Assembly: GCA_964454845.1 (NCBI GenBank)
Contig: CAYVVS010000004.1
Span: forward strand, 1 to 58,748
Source of the DNA: GCA-016700035 sp964454845
GTDB lineage: Bacteria > Patescibacteriota > Saccharimonadia > CAILAD01 > GCA-016700035
Length of the DNA stretch: 58,748 nt
Direction of reading: 5' to 3'
In this document: piece after piece, positions 24,539 to 32,559 of the stretch
Numbering within the stretch: position 1 is the first letter of the stretch
How the letters are laid out: every line of letters starts with the position of its first letter
Program-made: the position numbers and the translations under genes
Notes under the pieces: generated by a model
Seen by the model: the letters and a program-made list of their open reading frames with translations, nothing else
Database searches by the model: none
What the model was told of the DNA's origin: nothing

Positions 24539-25774
24539 CTATTGCCAGGTTGGAGGAAGTGTTGTTGGGACAACACTCACCCAAGTCTGTCCACGATTTA
24601 ACGACACAGGCGCCCCAACGCCATCAAGAAACTGCATCCTGTCGGTGGCAGAATTCTTAACCCAAGTGACCTCTTTTACTGCACCATCCTGGAAAATATA
24701 CCCCGAACCTTTGCCAATAATATCTATATCTGTTTTTGGCTTACCATTTTGTTGCTTACCAGCTACGGCTGAAGCCTTAAGGATAATTACGGTCTTAGGA
24801 TTTACTTGCTTATTATTTGCCGCCGCATCTACATCAGCTTTTCCGCCAACCTCTCTGAGATAACTATTCGTGCCGACATCATAGCGGAAAACCGCTCGAT
24901 AATCAGCGCTGGAAAAATTTGCTGTGATAACCGTAGCGCTTGGTGATTGGCTGGGCTGATCATCTTTACGTGGCCAAGGATTGAAAGCTGGAGCGCCGCC
25001 CCAGCCGCGGGAGGTAATCAGTGCTGTATAGTTATCACCATAAATATACAAATTATGCGGGGCAATCCGAGAGCTTACTCGACGAAAAGGGGAGCCACTA
25101 AGAGCTTCAACATTTTTAAACCCTGGATCTTGCGCAAGTGCCAAGCCATCGGTTGAGCCACCCGCGTGAGCCGTCGGAGCACCATATTCCATCGCCGAAT
25201 AAAAGAATACCGGGCGCAAACTTCGTACCGGACCGATATCCTGGGGAGTATCTGCTTGCCACAGAGCCAAATATCGAGTAATCCCGCCCTCGGCAAGAGC
25301 CTCATACACGACACCTGCGCTAGAAAGACCCGATTGAGGTCGGGCGGCACCACGGCCGGCCATGTTCTCTATAATTGACGCCATCACCGGCTTTTCGGCA
25401 ATGTTAGGCTCAACTAAAACACCAGTTAGGGCGCTCGGTTTGGTAGTTGGTGCTGGCGAAGCTTCGGCTTTCACCTCTTCTGCTGGACCTACGCTAGTGC
25501 TCGGCGCAGGTGCCTTACGTCCTAGCGCATAGTAAGCCCCTGCACTCACTGCTGCCAGTAGAAGTATCACACTAGCCACGATAATTGCCAGCTTCTTTTT
25601 TGAGGTCTTCTTCTTAAGATCTGACGCCGCTGGATGCCCAGCATTAATTAAGGACTCGCCACGTTTTTTTGATGCAGTTGGCTCAGCACGCAAAAGTGAT
25701 GGATCTTGCGACATATCTACCGCTCCAAGTTGGTGCCCATTTTCTTGCGATGTATTTTTTGTCTTTTTTTGCAT
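24539..25774 (-). CDS. DUF3048 (YerB-like) exported protein
   Basis: A 411-residue protein. A long polar N-terminal tail (1-58) rich in Lys/Glu precedes a TM (60-82), a Pro/Ala-rich linker and a DUF3048 domain (VMASIIENMAGRGAARPQSG, then VYEALAEGGITRYLALW and IGPVRSLRPVFF). YerB-type proteins are extracytoplasmic and of unknown function, probably wall-related. The 5' leader is made from TATAAT on the minus strand, followed by a hairpin ATGCCGG...CCGGCAT (25788-25815). Confidence 0.9.
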   Translation of the reverse strand: MQKKTKNTSQENGHQLGAVDMSQDPSLLRAEPTASKKRGESLINAGHPAASDLKKKTSKKKLAIIVASVILLLAAVSAGAYYALGRKAPAPSTSVGPAEEVKAEASPAPTTKPSALTGVLVEPNIAEKPVMASIIENMAGRGAARPQSGLSSAGVVYEALAEGGITRYLALWQADTPQDIGPVRSLRPVFFYSAMEYGAPTAHAGGSTDGLALAQDPGFKNVEALSGSPFRRVSSRIAPHNLYIYGDNYTALITSRGWGGAPAFNPWPRKDDQPSQSPSATVITANFSSADYRAVFRYDVGTNSYLREVGGKADVDAAANNKQVNPKTVIILKASAVAGKQQNGKPKTDIDIIGKGSGYIFQDGAVKEVTWVKNSATDRMQFLDGVGAPVSLNRGQTWVSVVPTTLPPTWQ

Positions 25775-25845
25775 AGCCCCTATATGCCAATGCCGGCAAA
25801 TTTACTTACCGGCATTATAGCATGAGCACTATACTCTTTCTAGAA

Positions 25846-26880
25846 CTAGTCCCAATTGAGCGTGCCACCAGTCTGATACTCTGTAACGCGCGTTTCAAAG
25901 AAGTTCTTCTCTTTTGTGAGATCAATCGCTTCACTCATCCATGGGAATGGATTTTCAACGTTAAACTGTGGCGGCAAGCCAACGCGCTGTAAGCGGCGAT
26001 CGGCAATGTGCTCAATGTACTGACGAAAACCATCGGCGTTCATGCCAAAGATGCCGCGAGGAAACACTTCAGCCGCAAATTTGTACTCAAGCTCGGCAGC
26101 CTTACGTACGAGACCCACGATGTGCTGTTGAAATTCTGGAGTCCACAGCTCTGGCTGCTCTTCTTTAATGGTGTTAATCAGCTTTATGCCAAAGTTCAGA
26201 TGCTGAGTTTCATCGCGCATAATGTACTGAATCTGCTCAGCGGCTCCCACCATTTTGTTCTGACGCTGAAAACCAAACATCACGGCGAACGAACTGTAGA
26301 AGAAGATGCCTTCTAGGATGAGCGAGAATACACAGAGGTTTTCCAAAAACTTCTGATCGTTCTCAAACGTACCAGTCTTAAAGGCTGGGTCAAAAATACC
26401 TTCGTTAAAGCTCAAGATAAACTCAGCCTTAGAGTAGATGCCGTCAACTTCTCGGTACATATTGAAGATTTCGCCACCGTCTAAACCAAGACTTTCCACA
26501 ATGTATTGGTAGGCATGGGTGTGAATAGCTTCTTCATAAGCCTGACGCAACAAGTACATACGACACTCTGGGCTCGAAATATGCTTATACATCGCCAGCA
26601 CCACATTATTTGCAGCGATCGAGTCGGCAGTCGTAAAGAAACCTAGTACGGTTTTTAAGGCTTTTACTTCATCATCGGTGAGTCTGCCATTGCGCAGCTG
26701 CTCAATGTCACTCATCATGGTAATTTCTGTTGGTAGCCAGTGGTTGGCATTTCCGGCATTGTAGGCATCCCAAGCAAAGCTATGCTTCATGGGGTGTAGC
26801 TGTATGACGTCAGCATCAGCTCCGTTTATGATGCGGCGAGCGTTAATGTCGGGACGTGTTGTGGTCTTGGTGATCGGCAT
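25846..26880 (-). CDS. nrdB: Class I ribonucleotide reductase small subunit
   Basis: A 344-residue radical-carrying subunit. EAIHTHAYQYI gives the Glu and His ligands and the Tyr four residues after His that forms the stable radical, as in class Ia. TTADSIAANN holds the first Asp ligand and RDETQHLNFG the last Glu/His. It makes deoxynucleotides with NrdA. AAAGGAGG precedes the ATG. It lies 36 bases behind nrdA in the same operon. Confidence 0.97.
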   Translation of the reverse strand: MPITKTTTRPDINARRIINGADADVIQLHPMKHSFAWDAYNAGNANHWLPTEITMMSDIEQLRNGRLTDDEVKALKTVLGFFTTADSIAANNVVLAMYKHISSPECRMYLLRQAYEEAIHTHAYQYIVESLGLDGGEIFNMYREVDGIYSKAEFILSFNEGIFDPAFKTGTFENDQKFLENLCVFSLILEGIFFYSSFAVMFGFQRQNKMVGAAEQIQYIMRDETQHLNFGIKLINTIKEEQPELWTPEFQQHIVGLVRKAAELEYKFAAEVFPRGIFGMNADGFRQYIEHIADRRLQRVGLPPQFNVENPFPWMSEAIDLTKEKNFFETRVTEYQTGGTLNWD

Positions 26881-26916
26881 ATGACCCTCCTTTAAAAGTT
26901 ATCGTAGTAGTACATA

Positions 26917-29754
26917 TTACTGACAGGCTTCGCAGTCTGGATCAAGAATCGAACAGACCTTCAGCGTCTCTTGACTGGTTGCGACCATGGTTTGAGTGGA
27001 AACCTGAGTGGCTACCGAAGTATCCATCTGGGCTGACATGCCGTTACCAACCGGTGCGCTCGAGCTAAAATCACGCTTGTGAGTGTCGCCAAAGGCAGCG
27101 GTGTCGACGGTCGACTTTTCTACCTGGCTGGCCGCGAGTGAGCGGAGGTAGTAGGTAGTCTTAAGACCCATGCGCCATGCATAGCTATAAGCGTCTGCCA
27201 ACATTTTTCCATTTGTACCGCGCATGAAGATGTTCAGACTTTGGCTCTGGTCGATCCACTTGCCACGGTAGGCAGCGGTGCGGATAAGCCAATCGGCTGG
27301 GATCTCAAACACTTCCTTGTATTTATCACGGATATTTACTGGAATTTCGGAAATTTGCTGCACACTTCCATCATAGAATTTGAGTTTTTTAATCATGTCG
27401 TCGTTCCACAGTTCCAGTGCCTTCAGATCTTTTACAAGGTATGGGTTAATTACGGTGAAATCTCCCGACATATTGGCCTTCACATATAGATTCTTGAAGA
27501 TTGGCTCGATACATGGGTAGCAGCCCACAATGTTGGAGATGGTCGCAGTTGGAGCAATCGCCATAGTGTTAGAGTTACGCATACCGTGCTTCTTCACGTG
27601 CTCGTAGATGGGCTCCCAATTGAGCCGACGAGTACGCGCCACATCGATTTTTTGCCCACGCTCTTCCTCTAGTATGTCTAGAGTATCGACAGGGAAAATG
27701 CCTCGATCCCACTTTGAGCCCTTAAAGCTTTCATATGCTCCACGTTCTTTGGCGAGTTCAGACGAACCCATAATTGCATAGTACGAGATGAGCTCCATCG
27801 AAACATCGGCAAATTCCACGGCAGCTTCGGATGCAAAGTCGATGTCGAGCTGATACAGCGCATCCTGGAAGCCCATAATGCCAAGTCCGACTGGGCGATG
27901 CTTCATGTTGCTAGCCTTCGCTTCCTTAGTTGGGTAGTAGTTGAGATCAATCACGTTATCGAGCATACGCATAGCGAGCGCAACAGTTTCTTTAATCTTG
28001 TCGTGATCAAGCACTTCACCCTTTACGTGCAGGGCCAAGTTCACGCTACCAAGGTTACACACCGCAGTTTCTTCCAAAGAAGTGTTGAGCGTAATTTCTG
28101 TACACAAGTTAGAGCTGTGTACCACGCCAACATGATCTTGAGGCGAGCGGAGGTTACAAGGATCTTTAAAAGTAATCCATGGGTGACCGGTCTCAAAGAG
28201 CATAGTAATCATCTTGCGCCACAGGTCTACTGCAGGAATGCGCTTAAAGTTCTGGATCTTACCTTCATCGGCTTGTTTTTCGTACGCTTCGTAGGCGGCT
28301 TCAAACTTCTTACCGTACAAGTCATGCAAGTCTGCGGTTTCATCTGAAGAGAAGAGCGTCCACATCGCACCAGTTTGTACGCGCTTCATAAAGAGGTCTG
28401 GGATCCAGTTAGCCGTATCCATGTCGTGTGTACGACGACGGTCATCGCCAGTATTCTTACGGAGCTCAAGAAATTCCTCAATATCCATGTGCCAGGTTTC
28501 GAGGTAAGCACAGGTAGCCCCACGACGTTTTCCAGAACGATTAATAGCCACAGTAACATCATTCGCAATCTTCAAGAAGGGAATCACTCCCTGGGAACTT
28601 ACATTTGTGGTGTGGATGAGAGACCCAGTAGCTCGAATTGGTGTGTAGTCGGTGCCAATCCCGCCAGAGTATTTTGAAAGCTGAGCATTGTCCGAGAAAA
28701 GCTTAAAGATACTTCCAAGATCATCGCCAACTGTATTGAGGTAGCAAGAAGAAAGTTGCGGGTAGGTGGTGCCGGAGTGGAAGAGGGTAGGGGTAGACGG
28801 TACGTAGCGGTGAGTCGACATAATGTCATAAAACTTCTTGGCCCACTCGGTGCGCTCTTTTTTGGTTTCTTGCATCGCCATACCCATCGCCACACGCATC
28901 CAAAACGCCTGTGGAGTTTCGAGGATAATATCTTCGCTACCAGCGGCACGAAGGAAATACCTATCATAGAGCACCTGCAGTCCCATGTAGTCAAAGAGGT
29001 CATCACGGTCAAGATCTATGTATTCGGCAAGCTCATCAAGATCAAAGTTTAAAATCTCTTTCTGCAAACGATTCTCATCTACGGCGCGCTTCAAGTTTTC
29101 AACAAAGGTTTTGCGGTAAGCAGCAGGGATTTTCTTGGCATCAGCCTCGCCAGCAACCTCTTGGTGCAGCTTGTGCATAAGCAGACGAGCGGCAAACTTG
29201 GTGTAATCGGTATCGCGCTCAATAAAGCCACGAGCTGCCATCACAATAGCCTCAAACAGTTCTTCTACAGAAATACCGTCATACAGGTTAGTTTTTACCG
29301 ATTCCATAACGGCAATGGCATCGACATTTTCTAGACCGTCAGTAAAGCGGAGGATAGTTTTTTCGAGTTTTTTAGGATCAAACTTTTCGGTTTTACCTTT
29401 TGAGTCAATCACCGAGATACCAGACTTTTCTAGCTTAGCAACTTGCTCCTGCTGCTCGGTTTGGCGCTGCTTTTTGTGCTGCTCGCGGTACACGATGTAG
29501 CTTCGAGCCGTCTGGAAGAAGCCTCCGCGCATCAGTTCTTGCTCAATAAGATCTTGAATGCTCTCTACATCTGGCGTGGCATCAATATGCAAAGCCGCTA
29601 GGTTATCAACCACCGCATCGGTCAGTTCATTAATACGCTCAATTTCTATTTCGCCGTCTACCGAAAGGCTAGCTTTTAAGATTGCGTCGGCAATGCGCTG
29701 CTTATCAAAAGCAACTATCGACCCATTTCGTTTTTTGATTTGTTCAAAACTCAT
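26917..29754 (-). CDS. nrdA: Class I ribonucleotide reductase large subunit with two ATP cones
   Basis: A 945-residue catalytic subunit. Two N-terminal ATP-cone domains (about residues 1-95 and 110-205) sense ATP/dATP. The barrel carries SSCYLNT (redox Cys), SSNLCTEI (thiyl Cys), CNLGSVNL (partner Cys) and the C-terminal DCEACQ pair that is reduced by thioredoxin or glutaredoxin. Two cones rather than one suggest stronger dATP control. I start at ATG 29754 because AGGAGG lies six bases before it; a GTG two codons upstream is too close to that site. Two NrdR boxes overlap the promoter. Confidence 0.97.
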   Translation of the reverse strand: MSFEQIKKRNGSIVAFDKQRIADAILKASLSVDGEIEIERINELTDAVVDNLAALHIDATPDVESIQDLIEQELMRGGFFQTARSYIVYREQHKKQRQTEQQEQVAKLEKSGISVIDSKGKTEKFDPKKLEKTILRFTDGLENVDAIAVMESVKTNLYDGISVEELFEAIVMAARGFIERDTDYTKFAARLLMHKLHQEVAGEADAKKIPAAYRKTFVENLKRAVDENRLQKEILNFDLDELAEYIDLDRDDLFDYMGLQVLYDRYFLRAAGSEDIILETPQAFWMRVAMGMAMQETKKERTEWAKKFYDIMSTHRYVPSTPTLFHSGTTYPQLSSCYLNTVGDDLGSIFKLFSDNAQLSKYSGGIGTDYTPIRATGSLIHTTNVSSQGVIPFLKIANDVTVAINRSGKRRGATCAYLETWHMDIEEFLELRKNTGDDRRRTHDMDTANWIPDLFMKRVQTGAMWTLFSSDETADLHDLYGKKFEAAYEAYEKQADEGKIQNFKRIPAVDLWRKMITMLFETGHPWITFKDPCNLRSPQDHVGVVHSSNLCTEITLNTSLEETAVCNLGSVNLALHVKGEVLDHDKIKETVALAMRMLDNVIDLNYYPTKEAKASNMKHRPVGLGIMGFQDALYQLDIDFASEAAVEFADVSMELISYYAIMGSSELAKERGAYESFKGSKWDRGIFPVDTLDILEEERGQKIDVARTRRLNWEPIYEHVKKHGMRNSNTMAIAPTATISNIVGCYPCIEPIFKNLYVKANMSGDFTVINPYLVKDLKALELWNDDMIKKLKFYDGSVQQISEIPVNIRDKYKEVFEIPADWLIRTAAYRGKWIDQSQSLNIFMRGTNGKMLADAYSYAWRMGLKTTYYLRSLAASQVEKSTVDTAAFGDTHKRDFSSSAPVGNGMSAQMDTSVATQVSTQTMVATSQETLKVCSILDPDCEACQ

Positions 29755-29777
29755 CCTCACCCTCCTGGATTATTCTG

Positions 29778-29826
29778 TTTGTATATATAGCGTAGTCACT
29801 ATGACTAAAGACACTATATATAGCGT
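29778..29826 (-). promoter_or_regulatory. Tandem NrdR boxes at the nrdAB promoter
   Basis: Two near-palindromic 16-bp sites, TTTGTATATATAGCGT (29778-29793) and ACACTATATATAGCGT (29811-29826), are 33 bp apart, or about three helical turns. This matches the known NrdR box pair ACACWATATATWGTGT. NrdR repression by dATP is expected; nrdR is not in this window. Confidence 0.85.
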
Positions 29827-30139
29827 AGTATGTCATTGTCAAACCGCTTTTGCTTACTTTTTCGCGGTTTTCCTTACTCCTATTTCACCCTCACTGCACA
29901 CATATATAACTACGAACATAGTACGAAAATGCGTGTGTTCGTGTCAACCCCTCTCTACAAACGTGTGTAACGATCTGTATTCATAATACGCCTATATTTG
30001 TGGGTGAGTAAATATTGCGCAAGGCCCTAAAAAGTGCCGTTATAACCTGGAAAAGGGCTCGTAAACGTGGTATAGTTGTTGAGTTAAAAATCTACTCGGT
30101 CCCATACTTTGTATAGAACCTCGTACCTCGGAAATAACC
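29827..30139. other. Intergenic region between nrdA and tRNA-Glu
   Basis: No gene is seen. It contains AT-rich repeats (for example ACACATATATAACTACGAACATAG) and the first copy of a 14-bp repeat of the tRNA front (30092-30105). It may hold the distal part of the nrd control region. Confidence 0.5.
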
Positions 30140-30183
30140 TTGTAAGCAAGCTTACAATCATTTCACTCACTACTCGGTCCCAT
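30092..30183. repeat. 14-bp direct repeat of the tRNA-Glu 5' end
   Basis: CTACTCGGTCCCAT occurs at 30092-30105 and again at 30170-30183, where it holds the first eight tRNA bases. The copies are 78 bp apart. Similarity stops after the repeat, so the first copy is not a whole tRNA. Confidence 0.7.
30140..30157. promoter_or_regulatory. Inverted repeat over the tRNA-Glu promoter
   Basis: TTGTAAGC (30140-30147), AA, GCTTACAA (30150-30157) is a perfect 8-bp inverted repeat. It includes the -10 box TACAAT (30153-30158) of the tRNA gene. Confidence 0.6.
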
Positions 30184-30250
30184 CGTCTAACGGTTAGGAC
30201 GCCAGATTCTCAATCTGGAAATCGGAGTTCGATTCTCCGTGGGATCACCA
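30176..30250 (+). tRNA. tRNA-Glu (anticodon CTC)
   Basis: A 75-base tRNA with CCA encoded (30248-30250). The acceptor stem GGTCCCA/TGGGATC, the anticodon arm CCAGA-TTCTCAA-TCTGG (anticodon CTC, 30209-30211) and T arm CGGAG-TTCGATT-CTCCG all pair. It is the attachment target of the mobile island: its 3' part is read antisense by the recombinase gene. Confidence 0.96.
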
Positions 30251-31742
30251 AAAGAGACTTTTCTTCAAAAGAAAGGTCTTTTTTAGTATCGGCAAACCTG
30301 AAAAGTCTGCTTGGAAGCGTGGTTCTAAATTTATTGGTAGTAAAATCGTATTTTATTCCTTTTGGGAATATGAGTGCTTGCAGGGTCCGCTTAGATTCAA
30401 GAGGGGAATCTTTCCAGAGCATTGCAATGTTAGCTAATGCGCTCATTGCATAGTCGACAATTGTAGTATTGTCATTGATTACGCCCGAGAATCGTTTCTT
30501 CTGCTCTTCTAGCTCAGACATTTCCTTCGATAGTGCAGACGTATAGCTATCTTTCTCATCTTTAGTTATTGAGCCATCTATATATTTTTCCAAAGCACTC
30601 TGTATTTTGTGGCTTATTTCGTTTGTGCGCTTTTCAATTCTTATCTTCTCCACTAGATAGCTTTTTGCTTCCTCGTTCCATGCTTTGATGATGATTCTCT
30701 TTACGTATTCAGAAACCTCTGGCGAAGGCGATAGCGTCTGAAGTTCGGACGTAAAGGAATCATGAAGTGTATCTATGAGTACTGCAGACTTTTTGCATAT
30801 CCTACAATTATATCTTGGATACTTTTTCCCATTCCTACCTGTAGATGAGCTCCCCGTAATATGGGTACCGCATCGGTTACAAATCACGAAGCGCCTTAGT
30901 GGGTATTCTTCTCTGTCGGTCTTATAGTCACGTTTTCCCGAGATTCTAGAAAGTATAATTTGATTTCGCTCAAAATTATCTATCGGAATAATTCCGGGGA
31001 AAATAGTACGGACTAGCCTTCCCTCCGTGAGTGAGCTCACCTCGTAGCCTGCATAAACTGGGTTTCTAAGTATTTTACTCATAAGCTGTATTGAAATTGG
31101 CTTGCCGGTTGAGGTTGTTAAGCCCAAAGTTCTCGCATATTTTACAATTTCAGTAATGTTGTATTTGCCGGTTGAGAATTCCTGGAGTAGCTTTGCTAAC
31201 TTATGGGTTACTCCGTGGATAGGTCCAAGTGTAGGCCTGTTCTGGTAGTCTCTTATATTTCTTAGTCCATAAGGAGCCTTGTGCATTCGATAACCCGCCT
31301 TAGCCAGAAGTCGCATATTATCTAGAACACGCTCGGACTTAACCTCATTATCGAATTGAGCAAAGGAGACCGCAATATTCTCTGTAAACCTAGTAGCAGC
31401 ACTCGATTTAAGTGGCGATCCAACGTCTCTCACCTCAATAGAATATTTATCCAACACTTCTTTCAGCTGAATGTAGGAGTTTAGATTTCTTGATATTCTA
31501 TCCCACTGATACACGATCAAATAATCTATAGCATCCCCATACTCATAGATGTAGGTAATCAGCTCCTGTAGCGCTTTACGATTTAGCGATTTTCCAGATG
31601 CACCCTCTTCTCTGAATGTTCTGCTGATGGCAATATTATTAGAAGAGGCCCAGCGTTGGCAGCCAAGCTCTTGATTGTCTAAACTTACACCCTCCACTTG
31701 TTTCCCAGTAGAGACTCTTAAGTAAATTACTCCGCGCTTCAT
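30210..31742 (-). CDS. Large serine recombinase (site-specific integrase)
   Basis: A 510-residue recombinase. Resolvase domain: YLRVSTGKQ with catalytic Ser11, WDRISRNL, and FAQFDNEVKSER. A recombinase domain (YGLRNIRDY...) follows, then a zinc ribbon (CNRCG...CRICKKS) and a C-terminal coiled coil (residues ~355-430). The last eight residues (RIELRFPD) are encoded antisense through the T arm and anticodon arm of tRNA-Glu, and its stop codon (30210-30212) falls in the anticodon loop. So integration has joined the gene to host sequence. It is transcribed towards the tRNA, four bases after a small gene. Confidence 0.9.
   Translation of the reverse strand: MKRGVIYLRVSTGKQVEGVSLDNQELGCQRWASSNNIAISRTFREEGASGKSLNRKALQELITYIYEYGDAIDYLIVYQWDRISRNLNSYIQLKEVLDKYSIEVRDVGSPLKSSAATRFTENIAVSFAQFDNEVKSERVLDNMRLLAKAGYRMHKAPYGLRNIRDYQNRPTLGPIHGVTHKLAKLLQEFSTGKYNITEIVKYARTLGLTTSTGKPISIQLMSKILRNPVYAGYEVSSLTEGRLVRTIFPGIIPIDNFERNQIILSRISGKRDYKTDREEYPLRRFVICNRCGTHITGSSSTGRNGKKYPRYNCRICKKSAVLIDTLHDSFTSELQTLSPSPEVSEYVKRIIIKAWNEEAKSYLVEKIRIEKRTNEISHKIQSALEKYIDGSITKDEKDSYTSALSKEMSELEEQKKRFSGVINDNTTIVDYAMSALANIAMLWKDSPLESKRTLQALIFPKGIKYDFTTNKFRTTLPSRLFRFADTKKDLSFEEKSLLVIPRRIELRFPD
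30251..30284 (+). terminator. Terminator after tRNA-Glu
   Basis: AAAGAGACTTTTCTT and AAGAAAGGTCTTTTTT form a hairpin with a small bulge, followed by Ts. It lies within the 3' coding part of the recombinase gene on the other strand. Confidence 0.7.
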
Positions 31743-31746
31743 ACTG

Positions 31747-31920
31747 CTATTTTACCACCGAAGAATTACGAACCAAATATTCCTTCAAAATTGTCCTAAC
31801 AACAAATTCTGAATCTACGTTGAGCTGACGAATTTCATCATCTGAGAGCTTTGCTCCAGCTGAACCCAGCGCCTTTCTTGCTTCTTTTACTGTGATTAGA
31901 GGTTTGGTGGACTTGTACAT
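31747..31920 (-). CDS. 57-residue protein upstream of the recombinase
   Basis: An unannotated short gene encoding MYKSTKPLITVKEARKAL and ending NSSVVK. The middle (KALGSAGAKLSDDEIRQL, then SEFVVRTILKEYLV) is predicted helical. It stops four bases before the recombinase ATG, as small excision/directionality genes do next to serine integrases, so a recombination-directionality role is a guess. A terminator-like hairpin ends just before its ATG. Confidence 0.65.
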   Translation of the reverse strand: MYKSTKPLITVKEARKALGSAGAKLSDDEIRQLNVDSEFVVRTILKEYLVRNSSVVK

Positions 31921-31923
31921 AAA

Positions 31924-31963
31924 AAGGACCTGTAAACGCCTTTCGCGTATATTACAGCTCCTT
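31924..31963 (-). promoter_or_regulatory. Attenuator-like hairpin before the 57-residue gene
   Basis: AAGGACCTGTAA (31924-31935) pairs with TTACAGCTCCTT (31952-31963), with one mismatch and an inner ACGC/GCGT stem. On the minus strand it is followed by Ts and the ATG. It may stop or delay transcription into the recombinase operon. Confidence 0.6.
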
Positions 31964-31993
31964 CATCGAGGCGGCCTCTGTTGTTATGCTTAA

Positions 31994-32033
31994 ATTATAA
32001 TACATTCTTGTATAATCAACAACTTGCTATAAT
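31994..32033. promoter_or_regulatory. Overlapping divergent promoters of the island
   Basis: Minus strand: TTGTTG (32017-32022), 17 bases, TATAAT (31994-31999). Plus strand: TATAAT (32028-32033) six bases before the ATG of the next gene, with TTCTTG (32005-32010) as a weak -35. The two promoters share bases, so one polymerase should exclude the other. Confidence 0.7.
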
Positions 32034-32039
32034 GCACCT

Positions 32040-32546
32040 ATGAAATCGTTCAAATTTTTGCGTAAGAATAAGGTTTTATTTATCCAATGCGCACTTGTAG
32101 TAGTAACTTCTCTTGCGGTGCTTGCCGCAGTGGAAGTATTTTTCCCTTCAGAGAAGTCTGCCGAATTAGCGACATCCTCATCCAGTAGCGTCCCTAAGCC
32201 ACTTACAGACAGCGTAAAGACTAACAGTCCGTCGCCTCAAGCTGAAGCTATTCCTTCGAATAGCACTCGTAAGCCAGCCCCTACAAAGAATTGCGAGGCT
32301 ATTCAGGCTGCATCTATCGATACGCAAAAGAAAATACTTCAGAATGAATATGAAATTTATCTCCTTGATAAGGCGCCATCATTGAGAAATCAGGAGATCA
32401 GTGAAGCTGATAGGCAGCTTGAAATTGATATGGCTTATAATGCCTATCAAATTCGATTTGATTCAAGAATGATCCAATATAGAACAAGTATGTATAATTC
32501 ATCTGGCTGTGTAACAACATTTAAGCCAGCATACTTACCAAAATAA
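32040..32546 (+). CDS. Membrane-anchored extracytoplasmic protein, island cargo
   Basis: A 168-residue protein. TM anchor (residues 13-35), a Ser/Pro-rich linker (36-85) and a C-terminal helical domain with two Cys (NCEAIQAAS and SSGCVTTF) that could form a disulfide. I do not recognise the family. Its TATAAT box lies six bases before the ATG, so it is leaderless. The nuclease gene starts 13 bases after it and is probably co-transcribed. Confidence 0.7.
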   Translation: MKSFKFLRKNKVLFIQCALVVVTSLAVLAAVEVFFPSEKSAELATSSSSSVPKPLTDSVKTNSPSPQAEAIPSNSTRKPAPTKNCEAIQAASIDTQKKILQNEYEIYLLDKAPSLRNQEISEADRQLEIDMAYNAYQIRFDSRMIQYRTSMYNSSGCVTTFKPAYLPK

Positions 32547-32559
32547 CCTGGTTGCCTGG

